Source: Nocardia macrotermitis (lineage in GTDB: Bacteria > Actinomycetota > Actinomycetes > Mycobacteriales > Mycobacteriaceae). Taken from it: a stretch of DNA of 64,000 nt. Below the pieces are notes generated by a model. That model was not told the DNA's origin and searched no databases. It saw only the letters and a program-made list of their open reading frames with translations. Positions within the stretch are counted from its first letter, which is position 1; the number at the start of each line of letters is the position of its first letter. This document shows positions 23,719-31,590 of the stretch, one piece after another. The stretch is taken from NCBI RefSeq assembly GCF_009604405.1, contig NZ_WEGK01000014.1:62001-126000 (forward strand), in the 5' to 3' direction. Both the position numbers and the translations under genes were made by a program.

Positions 23719-24461
23719 CGACCGAGGCCGCGGACGTGGTGCGCCCGGCATCGAACGCACTGCCGAAAGCGTTGCGGGACAAGCTGATGCGCGCACCCGT
23801 CGCGGGTCTTTCGGCGCAACTGCGCAAGCGCGGGCTGAACAATGTGACGATCGAGGGCGTACGTCCCCTGCTACCGGGCGTGAAGATGGTGGGTACGGCG
23901 AGAACGCTGCGGTTCGTACCCAACCGGGAGGATCTGTTCGCCAGCCACGGCGGCGGGTACAACGCGCAGAAGCGGCTGTTCGACGCGGTCGGTCCGGGCG
24001 AGATCATCGTCATCGAGGCGCGCGGGGAGACCGGGGCGGGCACGCTCGGTGATGTGCTCGCGCTGCGCGCACACGTCGCGGGTGCGGCCGGAATCGTCAC
24101 CGACGGTGGTGTGCGCGATATCGAAGCTGTTGCGGCCGTGGGTATTCCGGTGCATGCCGCCGGTGCGCATCCGGCGGTGCTGGGACGTAAGCACGTCCCC
24201 TGGGACAGCGATCTGACGATCGCTTGCGGCGGCACCACGATCCGACCCGGGGACATCGTGGTAGGCGATGACGACGGTGTGATCGTGGTGCCACCGGCCA
24301 TGGCCGAGGATGTGGTGGACGAGGCGCTCGCCCAGGAGGACGAGGACGCCTGGATCGCCACGCAGGTCGCCGCCGGACATCGCGTCGAAGGACTGTTCCC
24401 GCTGAATGCGCAGTGGCGCAACAAGTATGAGCAGTCACGCGCCGAGGAGCCGAACCGCTGA
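23715..24461 (+). CDS. RraA-family aldolase/decarboxylase-like protein
   Basis: 248 residues of the RraA/4-hydroxy-4-methyl-2-oxoglutarate aldolase fold. Diagnostic segments are GDVLALRAHVAGAAGIVTDGGVRD (the G-D and R-D pairs that bind metal and pyruvate in active aldolases) and GDIVVGDDDGVIVVP. Active family members cleave 4-hydroxy-4-methyl-2-oxoglutarate or 4-carboxy-4-hydroxy-2-oxoadipate, or decarboxylate oxaloacetate. The frame runs upstream into the dioxygenase gene, but the ATG at 23715 starts the recognisable domain and overlaps the stop of the 20-codon ORF. The stop overlaps the hydratase start by one base (TGATG). Confidence 0.82.
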   Translation: MTTEAADVVRPASNALPKALRDKLMRAPVAGLSAQLRKRGLNNVTIEGVRPLLPGVKMVGTARTLRFVPNREDLFASHGGGYNAQKRLFDAVGPGEIIVIEARGETGAGTLGDVLALRAHVAGAAGIVTDGGVRDIEAVAAVGIPVHAAGAHPAVLGRKHVPWDSDLTIACGGTTIRPGDIVVGDDDGVIVVPPAMAEDVVDEALAQEDEDAWIATQVAAGHRVEGLFPLNAQWRNKYEQSRAEEPNR

Positions 24462-25246
24462 TGCTGCTTGCCGAGACGATCACCACCCTCGCCGACGAAC
24501 TGGCCGAGGCCGGACGCGCCCGCGGCACCGTCCCGCGCATCACCGCCCGCTATCCGGACGCCACCATCGAGGATTCCTATGCGATCCAAGGGGTTTGGCG
24601 CGATCGCAATATCGCCGACGGGCGTCGCCTGGTCGGCCGCAAGATCGGCCTGACCTCGCGGGCGATGCAGGCCGCCACCGGCATCACCGAACCCGACTAC
24701 GGCGTGATCTTCGACGACACGGTATGGGAGAACGGCGCGGTCGTCCCCTTCGACGACTTCTCGAATGTCCGCATCGAGGTCGAACTCGCCTTCGTGCTGG
24801 CTGAGCCGTTGCGCGGGCCGGACTGCACGGTGTTCGATGTGCTGCGCGCAACCGAATTCGTCACTCCCGCACTGGAAATCCTCAATTCGCACATCGAACT
24901 CGAGGATCGCACGATCGTCGACACCATAGCCGACAACGCCGCCTACGGCGGACTCGTGCTCGGCGGCAATCCGGTCGCGCCGCGCGATGTCGACCTGCGC
25001 TGGGTGTCGGCGCTGCTGTATCGCAACGAGACCATCGAGGAGACCGGCGTCGCGGCCGGGGTGCTGAACCATCCGGCGACCGGCGTCGCGTGGCTGGCCG
25101 ACAAACTGCATCAGCACGACGCGCAGATCGGTGCGGGGGAGATCATCCTCGCCGGATCGTTCACCCGGCCGGTGTGGATTCGGCGCGACGACACCGTGCT
25201 GTGTGACTACGGACCGATGGGAACCATCTCGTGCCGCTTCCGCTGA
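24461..25246 (+). CDS. hpaH: 2-oxo-hept-4-ene-1,7-dioate hydratase-type enzyme
   Basis: A hydratase/decarboxylase of the MhpD/HpaH family, 261 residues. Typical stretches are GRKIGLTSRAMQ, IEVELAFVLAEPL (acidic metal ligands), EFVTPALEILNSHI and the C-terminal AGSFTRPVWIRRDDTV. HpaH adds water to 2-oxo-hept-4-ene-1,7-dioate, giving the substrate of the HpaI aldolase. It overlaps the previous gene by one base and the aldolase by 16 bases. HpaH is favoured over 2-oxopent-4-enoate hydratase because the aldolase and succinate-semialdehyde dehydrogenase genes complete the same branch. Confidence 0.85.
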   Translation: MLLAETITTLADELAEAGRARGTVPRITARYPDATIEDSYAIQGVWRDRNIADGRRLVGRKIGLTSRAMQAATGITEPDYGVIFDDTVWENGAVVPFDDFSNVRIEVELAFVLAEPLRGPDCTVFDVLRATEFVTPALEILNSHIELEDRTIVDTIADNAAYGGLVLGGNPVAPRDVDLRWVSALLYRNETIEETGVAAGVLNHPATGVAWLADKLHQHDAQIGAGEIILAGSFTRPVWIRRDDTVLCDYGPMGTISCRFR

Positions 25247-26028
25247 ACCCCACTCTCCGTGACGTTCTCGCCGCGCGCACGCGTCCCCTGGCGGGGATGT
25301 GGGTGTGCTCGGGCAGCCCGCTGATCGCCGAGATCTGCGCGGGCAGCGGTCTGGACTGGCTGCTGATCGATATGGAACACGGGCCCAACGGCCTGGAATC
25401 GGTTCTGGCGCAACTACAGTCGATCGCCGTGTATCCGATCACGCCGGTCGTGCGGGTCGCGTCGGATGATCCGGTGCACATCGAACAGGTACTCGATCTC
25501 GGTGCGCAGAATCTGTTGGTACCCATGGTGTCCTCCGCCGAACAGGCTCGCCGGATCGTCGAGGCGACCCGGTATCCACCATGCGGCCGCCGCGGCGTCG
25601 GGTCGGCGCTGGCGCGTTCGGCGCGCTGGAACCGGGTCGAGGGGTATCTGACCGACGCGGAATCCCATGTGTCGCTGTACGTTCAGGTCGAGACGATCGA
25701 CGCGGTCGCGGTCGCGGGGGATATCGCCGCGGTCGACGGCATCGACGGTGTATTCGTCGGGCCGTCGGATCTGGCCGCCTCGATGGGGCTGCTCGGACAG
25801 CAGGCCCATCCGGATGTCGTCGCGGCTGTGCTGCGTGCGTTCGAAGCGGTGATTGCTCAGGGAATTCCCGTGGGGGTCAACGCATTCGACCCCGCCGTTG
25901 CCGATGCGTACCTGGCCGAAGGCGCGGCCTTCGTTCTCGTCGGGGCCGATGTGGCACTGCTGGCACGCGGTTCGGAGGCATTGGCGGCCCGATTCATCAC
26001 CGAATCGTGGGCAACAGACTCGGCGTGA
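25231..26028 (+). CDS. hpaI: 4-hydroxy-2-oxoheptanedioate aldolase-type enzyme
   Basis: A class II pyruvate-dependent aldolase of the HpcH/HpaI family, 265 residues. It has WLLIDMEHGPNG (catalytic Asp/His region), the arginine-containing PVVRVASDD, the long glycine-rich GCRGVGSA-like segment (here GRRGVGSALARSARWN), the metal-binding glutamate of VQVETIDAV and DGVFVGPSDLAASMG. HpaI splits 4-hydroxy-2-oxoheptanedioate into pyruvate and succinate semialdehyde. The start is a GTG at 25231 inside the hydratase gene. It ends the rightward operon. Confidence 0.88.
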   Translation: MPLPLNPTLRDVLAARTRPLAGMWVCSGSPLIAEICAGSGLDWLLIDMEHGPNGLESVLAQLQSIAVYPITPVVRVASDDPVHIEQVLDLGAQNLLVPMVSSAEQARRIVEATRYPPCGRRGVGSALARSARWNRVEGYLTDAESHVSLYVQVETIDAVAVAGDIAAVDGIDGVFVGPSDLAASMGLLGQQAHPDVVAAVLRAFEAVIAQGIPVGVNAFDPAVADAYLAEGAAFVLVGADVALLARGSEALAARFITESWATDSA

Positions 26029-26189
26029 CGCCGAGCGCAGCGGGCAGGCGTCGGCTGCATCGCCGAGATCCGTTGCCGAACAGGCGCATTCGAACGTGAC
26101 CCGATCGGGCGGGTCGCGGGTCGAGCGGCGCAGATTTCCCGGCCGGACCGGGTCGGGAACAACAGGAAAACACGAGATCGAGGAAACTC

Positions 26190-26678
26190 ATGAACACTCT
26201 CACCCGAGCCGGGACGTTGGCTGCCCTCGCGGTGGTCGCGACCGCGGCCGCTGGTGGCATCGCCGCCGCCGCACCCGCGGCTCCGTCGGCGGTGGTCAAC
26301 GCCGCCGAAACCCCTTCCACCCCAACCGAACAGGACCGTAGCGCGGCGATCGACGCTGCGGTCGGCGCGGTCAGCAACGCCTTCAACAACGGTGCCAACG
26401 ACGGCAAGTTGTTCGGCGGTGCGCTCGGCGCCGCGGTCGGCTGTCCGGTCGGCGCGATCACCGGCGGCACCCTGACCGTGCTGACCACGGCCGGGACGCT
26501 CACCCCGATCGGCGTCGTCGGCGGCTGCCTGCTCGGCGGCGTCACCGGCGGCGGTCTGGGCACCCTGGTCGGCGGCGCGATCACCGGCATTCCGCCGCTG
26601 GTCGGCACCGCCACCGATCAGTACAACCAGTTGCACGCCAAGGGATTCGTCTCCGCCCCGCTGCCCGCCGCGCAGTAG
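26190..26678 (+). CDS. Secreted glycine-rich protein with a Cys pair, paralogue 1
   Basis: A protein of 162 residues of unknown function. A Sec-type signal peptide covers about residues 1-28 (hydrophobic LAALAVVATAAAGGIAAA, then an AAAAPA cleavage region). A short Pro/Thr-rich stretch follows, and the C-terminal half is a glycine-zipper-like hydrophobic segment with two cysteines in AAVGCPVGAITG and VVGGCLLGGVTG, about 37 residues apart. The next gene shares this layout. Glycine-rich segments suggest membrane or cell-envelope association, and the cysteines may form a disulfide. It is not like the catabolic neighbours and probably has its own promoter in the 161-base gap. Confidence 0.7.
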   Translation: MNTLTRAGTLAALAVVATAAAGGIAAAAPAAPSAVVNAAETPSTPTEQDRSAAIDAAVGAVSNAFNNGANDGKLFGGALGAAVGCPVGAITGGTLTVLTTAGTLTPIGVVGGCLLGGVTGGGLGTLVGGAITGIPPLVGTATDQYNQLHAKGFVSAPLPAAQ

Positions 26679-26682
26679 AAAC

Positions 26683-26697
26683 CCGGCTTCGGCCGCA
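26683..26697 (+). repeat. UUCG-tetraloop hairpin repeat after paralogue 1
   Basis: CCGGCTTCGGCCGCA contains CGGC-TTCG-GCCG, a stable 4-bp stem with a UUCG loop. The same 15 bases follow the next gene. Confidence 0.5.
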
Positions 26698-26730
26698 CCT
26701 CCATCACGATGAAGTGAGGATTCGATCACC

Positions 26731-27402
26731 ATGAAATACACCACCGCGGGGACAACGGTCACCGCACTCACAGCCGTGGCCGTCGCGTTCGCCGCGGGCT
26801 CGGCACACGCCGACACCTCCACCGCCGCGGATCCCGGCACCGTGGGTGTCGCGGTCGCGCCGGGCGTCCAGTTCACCGGTTCGACCACGGACAACTCGTC
26901 GATGCTGACCACCCCCGTCGGGACGGTCGCGATGCACGGCGCACAGGTCTCGGTCCAGAACACCGCGCAGCAGCAGCTGCTCGGCACGCCGCAGCACACC
27001 GCGGCGAGCGATCCGGCCGCGCCCGCCTCGGTTCCGGCGGCCGCACCCACACCGCCCGCCGCCACCGGCAACGTGCTCGCCGACGTGCACACCGCCTGGC
27101 AGCAGGCCGGCGCCTACACCGGCCTCGCGGCCGGAATCGGCGGTATGGCAGGCAGTTTCGCCGGTGCGGCCGTCGGCTGCCCCGTCGGTGCGGTGACCCT
27201 GGGCAGCATGGTCACCGTCATGTCGGCCGCAGCGCTGACCGTCCCCGGCGTGATCGGCGGCTGCATGGCCGGCGGCGCCATGGGCGCGGCAGTCGGCGGC
27301 ATGCTCGGCGCGGGTGCCGTCGGCATCCCGGTCGGCGTGGCCGTCACCGTGGACAAGTACAACCGGATGCAGGCCCAGCGCGCCGCAGGCCCGCACAGCT
27401 GA
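26731..27402 (+). CDS. Secreted glycine-rich protein with a Cys pair, paralogue 2
   Basis: 223 residues. The signal peptide ends near residue 27 (ALTAVAVAFAAGSAHA, a good AxA site). A variable Ala/Thr/Pro-rich middle region follows. The C-terminal domain repeats the pattern of the upstream protein: AAVGCPVGAVTLG, then VIGGCMAGGAMG, and a final D-x-YN-x-x-x-A motif (VDKYNRMQA against TDQYNQLHA). Function is unknown. It lies 52 bases after its paralogue, which with the shared 3' hairpin indicates a tandem duplication followed by divergence of the middle region. Confidence 0.7.
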   Translation: MKYTTAGTTVTALTAVAVAFAAGSAHADTSTAADPGTVGVAVAPGVQFTGSTTDNSSMLTTPVGTVAMHGAQVSVQNTAQQQLLGTPQHTAASDPAAPASVPAAAPTPPAATGNVLADVHTAWQQAGAYTGLAAGIGGMAGSFAGAAVGCPVGAVTLGSMVTVMSAAALTVPGVIGGCMAGGAMGAAVGGMLGAGAVGIPVGVAVTVDKYNRMQAQRAAGPHS

Positions 27403-27407
27403 CCTTT

Positions 27408-27422
27408 CCGGCTTCGGCCGCA
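27408..27422 (+). repeat. UUCG-tetraloop hairpin repeat after paralogue 2
   Basis: Identical 15 bases to those at 26683-26697, placed 6 bases after the stop codon, compared with 5 bases for paralogue 1. Confidence 0.5.
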
Positions 27423-27429
27423 TAGTGAG

Positions 27430-27461
27430 CGAGGTGGCACCGCAACAGCGGTGCCACCTCG
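27430..27461 (+). terminator. Rho-independent-type hairpin after the paralogue pair
   Basis: The stem GAGGTGGCACCGC pairs perfectly with GCGGTGCCACCTC around the loop AACA. It is located 28 bases after the stop. Confidence 0.75.
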
Positions 27462-27865
27462 TGGTGTTTCGGGGTCGGCGTGCAGCACCAGCACTTCGCG
27501 ACGTCGGTCGGCATACCGCAGCGTGAGCAGGCTCGAGTAGCTGCCGCGTCGAGAGACTCCGGATCTGAGACGAAATCCGTTCTCGTGCAACGTGACGAAC
27601 TGTCCGGCCTGATCGATGCCGAGATCCGATAACTGATGGCGATCGGCTCGGTGAGTACCTACGGCGTGGATTCACCCAGCGGGCGGCACTCCTGCGACGA
27701 ATCCGAGTCGGAGGAGTGCCGCCATAGTGAATTCCGTTGGCCGACAGTCGATTAGACCGTTGTGGTGGCCTCCAATGGGATCGTGTTGATCGAACCCGGC
27801 GGTCGGCATCGGTGATCCGGATATCCGCCGGTAGTCGCGATTCGGGCCGGTCAGGGACAGCGCGA
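27462..27865. other. Non-coding gap between convergent genes
   Basis: About 400 bases between the terminators of the glycine-rich pair and the MFS gene. The open frames here are short and overlap in several directions without a ribosome-binding site. I see nothing supported in it. Confidence 0.4.
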
Positions 27866-27895
27866 AGCCCGGGTCCGGACGACCGGACCCGGGCT
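27866..27895 (-). terminator. Terminator of the MFS gene
   Basis: AGCCCGGGTCCGG and CCGGACCCGGGCT are perfect 13-bp arms around ACGA, 14 bases beyond the MFS stop on its transcript. Confidence 0.75.
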
Positions 27896-27908
27896 GCACA
27901 CTCGGGAA

Positions 27909-29459
27909 CTACATGCGGGTTCTGCGGATGCCGATCAGGGTCAGGGCGATGATCGCGGCCAGGAGCATGCCGATGCCGGCGATCAATGCGCAGGTGTGCA
28001 GGGCGTCGCTGAAGCTCAGGCCGTAGGCGGCGTGGGCGAGGCCGGTGCTGTGGCCGTCCTTCAGGTGCAGGAACGCGCCGGCTTGGATGCCGGCCTTGGA
28101 GACGATGCCCGTGACCATGCCCTGATCGCGGGCGGCCAGGCCGGAGGCGGCGAGGTGGCCGGGCAGGGTGTGCAGGAGTCGATCGGTCAGGACGACGCCG
28201 AAGACCGCCGGGCCCAGTGCGCTACCGATCTGGCGCAGCGCGCTGTTCGCCGCGCCCGCGGTACCGGCCCGCTGCGGCGGGACGCTGTTGACGGCGATCG
28301 TGGTGATCGGGGCCAGCGCCAGCGCGATCCCCAGACCGAGCAGCCCGATGACCAGTACTGCGACGCCGGTGCTGGTGTCGGGGCGGAAGGAGGTCATGCA
28401 CAGTGCCGCGACCCCACCGATCACCAGACCCGCGAGCAGAACCAGCCCGGGAGTGAGCCGATACATCATCCGGCCGAGGGCGGGGCCGAGCACGACCGCG
28501 AAACCGTTCAGCGCGATCAGCAGCACCCCGATATAGAGCGTCGAATCGTGCCGCACCAGGCCGAAATACTCACTCAGCGTGAAGACGAGTCCGACCTGCG
28601 CGAACAACGTGATCGTCATGACCAGCGCCGCACCGGAGAACGCGGCCGACCGGAACAGCCGAACCTCGAACATCGGGTTGGCGGAACGCAATTCGACCAC
28701 CACGAAGGCGGGCAGCGCCAGCACCGCCACCACGAAGGCGATGATCGCGGCCGGCGTACCCCAGCCGGACGCGCCGCCCTGGATGACGCCGAACACCAGA
28801 CCCGTGAGCCCGAGGATCGCCAGCAGCTGTCCGGGAATGTCGAGGTGACGGGTGCGCTCGACCTGCGATTCGGTCAATCCGACGATCGCGACGATCAGGG
28901 TCGCGGCGCAGAGCACGAGTTCGGGCAGGAAGATCCAGCGCCACGCGGCGTGTTCGGCGATGAGTCCGCTGAACACCGGTCCGAGCGTCAGGCCCAGCCC
29001 GAGCGAACCCGTCCACAGCGCGATGCCGGTCGCGCGGCTGCGATGATCCGGGCGGGTGTGGCCGACCAGTGCCAGCGTCGTGGGAATCATTGCGGCCGTA
29101 CCGATTCCGGACAGCACCGATCCCACGTAGATCTGCGGGACGCTGTTCGCGGTGAGGCATACGACCCAGCCGACACACGACAGTGCCATCGCGCCCAGGT
29201 AGATCTTCTTGCGCCCGAACCGCTCACCGAGCGTGCCGAAACTCAGCACCAGCACCGCCGTCGGCAGAATGTAGGTATCGGTGATCCATTGAAGTTGGCT
29301 GGTCGAGGCGTGCAGCCCGGCCCCCAGGATCGGTAGCGCCGCCGACACGCCGACGAGCGGCAGATAGGAAACGAACGCGCCCAGGCACGCCAGGGCGAGA
29401 GTGAGCCCGCCCCGGGTCGGCGTCGATGTAACTGTCGTTGCGGTACTCGGGTTGACCAC
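27909..29459 (-). CDS. MFS transporter, DHA2-like drug/metabolite exporter
   Basis: 516 residues with about 14 predicted membrane helices. Motif A appears as GTLGERFGRKK, and the antiporter motif C region as ALWTGSLGLGLTLGPVFSGL. The last helix ends in a short basic tail (IGIRRTRM). It is divergent from a MarR gene, the usual arrangement for a MarR-repressed efflux pump. The start at 29459 (GTG) leaves 32 bases to the outermost MarR start, and a dyad lies there. The substrate is not predictable from sequence. Confidence 0.85.
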   Translation of the reverse strand: MVNPSTATTVTSTPTRGGLTLALACLGAFVSYLPLVGVSAALPILGAGLHASTSQLQWITDTYILPTAVLVLSFGTLGERFGRKKIYLGAMALSCVGWVVCLTANSVPQIYVGSVLSGIGTAAMIPTTLALVGHTRPDHRSRATGIALWTGSLGLGLTLGPVFSGLIAEHAAWRWIFLPELVLCAATLIVAIVGLTESQVERTRHLDIPGQLLAILGLTGLVFGVIQGGASGWGTPAAIIAFVVAVLALPAFVVVELRSANPMFEVRLFRSAAFSGAALVMTITLFAQVGLVFTLSEYFGLVRHDSTLYIGVLLIALNGFAVVLGPALGRMMYRLTPGLVLLAGLVIGGVAALCMTSFRPDTSTGVAVLVIGLLGLGIALALAPITTIAVNSVPPQRAGTAGAANSALRQIGSALGPAVFGVVLTDRLLHTLPGHLAASGLAARDQGMVTGIVSKAGIQAGAFLHLKDGHSTGLAHAAYGLSFSDALHTCALIAGIGMLLAAIIALTLIGIRRTRM

Positions 29460-29479
29460 GCTGTGCTCCCTGCCACTCC

Positions 29480-29515
29480 CATAGTGGATATGTGTACGAA
29501 ATCATACGCACTATG
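29480..29515. promoter_or_regulatory. Inverted repeat in the MFS-MarR divergent promoter
   Basis: CATAGTG at 29480-29486 and CACTATG at 29509-29515 are perfect 7-bp arms separated by 22 bases that also contain GTGTACGAAATCATACGC. It is a candidate MarR binding region. Confidence 0.45.
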
Positions 29516-29524
29516 CTGGATAGC

Positions 29525-30007
29525 ATGTCAAGCGTGAGTGAAAAAGCAGAAGAGCTCGAGGAGCGACTCGTCTTCGACGATCAGCTGGCGGACGTCATGG
29601 ACGCGATCAACAATGTCGCCCGCAAACTGGCTCTGCGTGGACAGGACATCCGCGAGATCCGCGAGGCCGTTCCGCTCACGGGTACCGAGGTGGAGGTGCT
29701 CCGGGAGGTGCTGCGCAGCCCCGGCGCCACGCCCACCCAGATCGCCGCGGCCACCGGGCTGCGGCGCAGCAATGTCAGCGCCGCGGTGCGGGTGCTGGAA
29801 TCCCGGGACTTCATCACCAAGGAACAGAGCGCGGAGGACGCGCGATACGTGCGGCTGACGGCCACCGAATTCGCGATCGAGAGTACGCAGAGCGTGCGGG
29901 CGCTGTGGGTGCGGCGGCTGCGGGCGGCGGTGCCCGAGGAGTTGCTCGAGCAGACCGTGACGTTCCGGGAGACGCTGATGGCGCTGGATCAAGCGCTGCG
30001 TCGATGA
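29525..30007 (+). CDS. MarR-family regulator
   Basis: A protein of 160 residues if read from the ATG at 29525, or 171 from the GTG at 29492. The later start leaves room for the operator and promoter. The winged helix-turn-helix at about residues 60-110 (counted from the long form) reads TPTQIAAATGLRRSNVSAAV and RVLESRDFITKEQSAEDARYVRLT, with the wing Asp-x-Arg of MarR proteins. It is divergent from the MFS gene and likely represses it until a small ligand binds. It ends before a strong shared terminator. Confidence 0.83.
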   Translation: MSSVSEKAEELEERLVFDDQLADVMDAINNVARKLALRGQDIREIREAVPLTGTEVEVLREVLRSPGATPTQIAAATGLRRSNVSAAVRVLESRDFITKEQSAEDARYVRLTATEFAIESTQSVRALWVRRLRAAVPEELLEQTVTFRETLMALDQALRR

Positions 30008-30031
30008 ATCATGTTGTCATACAACAGAATA

Positions 30032-30070
30032 CGCACGAGGGACCGACCGCGGTGGTCGGTCCCTCGTGCG
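30032..30070. terminator. Bidirectional terminator between MarR and lipase 1 genes
   Basis: Perfect 17-bp arms, CGCACGAGGGACCGACC and its reverse complement, around the loop GCGGT. It lies 24 bases after the MarR stop and 10 bases from the lipase stop. Confidence 0.85.
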
Positions 30071-30080
30071 GTGCGCCGGG

Positions 30081-31460
30081 CTAACGCACGGCGGGGCATT
30101 CGTTCGGCGCGGTGTCACCGTGCAGCCGGGCGTCGATCCAGCCGGTGGCACCGCCGACCCCGTTGAGCATCGCGGAGACGTGATCGCCCGGGACCGTACG
30201 GAATTCGGCGCTCACACCCAGTCCGCACTGGCGGCGGTACATCTCGCGCGGGCCCGCGATCGGGATCCAGAAATCGTTGTCGCCGTGGTAGATGTACAGC
30301 GGGACAAGGGATTTGCGGTCGGTCAGATCGGTGAGGCGTTCGATGCGGGTGGCGATGCCGCTCTCCAGCGGATGCGCGATGTTCGCCGCCACGTCGATCG
30401 GGATGCCGACCGCGCCGAGCGGACCGTCGGCCTCCCCGCAGATGTCCTTGAGCGGGGAGATCGCCGCCCACTGGGCGAGATTGTTCATGTACCGCAACAT
30501 CTCCGGATGTTCCCGCGACATCGCCAACGTCACCGACAGCAGGATGCCCGAGGCGCTGTGCCCGTTGAACACGTGCGCCACCGCGCCGTAATCGGTGACC
30601 AGACCGCCGATCGCCGCACCCGCCAGAGAGCCGCTGAGGTCCGGGGCGTACTCGTGTTCGAGCATGGCCGTGGCGTAGGAGGCGATCGCACCGCCGGAGT
30701 AGCCGGTCACCGCGTAGCGGCTGTCGCGGAACTCCGCGGGGTACTGCGAGCGCACGGCCCGAATGGAATCGAGAGTCACATGTCCGGCGACGGTCGGCTC
30801 CGCGTACGCCATGTACGGGCCCTCGTGATCGGGGATGAGCACGGCCTGGCCCTTGTTCAGCGCGTCGGAAACCCACGGCAGGAAGACGTTGATGCCGTTG
30901 TTGGTGCGTACGCCGTGCGCGATCGTGTAGCCGGGCGTGCACTTCACGCCGAGGGCGTTGATCGGCATGGTGTTCACGTCCACCGGGCGGGGTCCGGGGC
31001 CGGTCCACTTCGCGGTCGGCGCCAGCAGCGTCGCGGTGCCGAACGACGGCGCGCCGCTCGCGGAGGTGGTGCGGAACTTCAGCAGGACCGCGCGCGAGAG
31101 CGGGGCGGTGAACAGCGGGGCCGCGTTCGCGGTGATGTCCCAGGTCTGGATCGACTGGCCCGGACGCAGCCCGGCCAGGCCGGTGGGCCAGGCGTCGAAG
31201 GTCGGATCCCCGGTCGGCGTGGGCAGGATCGACTGCCACAGCGCCGATTCCGCGGTGCCCGGATCCTGTTGCGGCGCGGCGGGAAGTTGCGGTTGCGGAA
31301 CGTTGCGATCGATCCATTTCTGCAACGGGGACGAGGCCGCATTGTCCGGCTCGGCCGAGAACGGCGGTTTACCGGATCCGTCGTCCGCGTACGCGGGTTG
31401 TGCCGTCAGGACGGTACAACCCGCGAGCAGAGTGATCACAGTCAGTATCAGGGTTTTCAA
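30081..31460 (-). CDS. Secretory lipase (LIP family), copy 1
   Basis: An exported alpha/beta-hydrolase of about 459 residues of the secretory lipase family (PF03583). The nucleophile elbow is GYSGGAIASYA, the acid is likely in YHGDNDFWIP and the catalytic His in VPGDHVSAML. I place the start at a TTG (31460) after AAGGATG, because the resulting N-terminus is a proper signal sequence. Upstream codons encode a Cys/Tyr-rich stretch unlike one. The signal contains LLAGC (a lipobox) and also an AYA cleavage site, so it may be a lipoprotein or a freely secreted protein. It is a tandem paralogue of the next gene. Confidence 0.85.
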   Translation of the reverse strand: MKTLILTVITLLAGCTVLTAQPAYADDGSGKPPFSAEPDNAASSPLQKWIDRNVPQPQLPAAPQQDPGTAESALWQSILPTPTGDPTFDAWPTGLAGLRPGQSIQTWDITANAAPLFTAPLSRAVLLKFRTTSASGAPSFGTATLLAPTAKWTGPGPRPVDVNTMPINALGVKCTPGYTIAHGVRTNNGINVFLPWVSDALNKGQAVLIPDHEGPYMAYAEPTVAGHVTLDSIRAVRSQYPAEFRDSRYAVTGYSGGAIASYATAMLEHEYAPDLSGSLAGAAIGGLVTDYGAVAHVFNGHSASGILLSVTLAMSREHPEMLRYMNNLAQWAAISPLKDICGEADGPLGAVGIPIDVAANIAHPLESGIATRIERLTDLTDRKSLVPLYIYHGDNDFWIPIAGPREMYRRQCGLGVSAEFRTVPGDHVSAMLNGVGGATGWIDARLHGDTAPNECPAVR

Positions 31461-31590
31461 ACCAGCATCCTTGTTTCCGAGTGCCGCATAGTTGTACGCC
31501 CTTGTACATCGGTATTCGTCGGTACACCCGCGCACCGAAAGTTCGTGTGGGCAGGAGTATTTCGCTGTGCGTGACGGAACGACGGACGCG

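Noticed and set aside
30066..31574. A 502-codon plus-strand frame
   Set aside because: It is antisense to lipase 1, whose catalytic motifs and signal peptide are clear.
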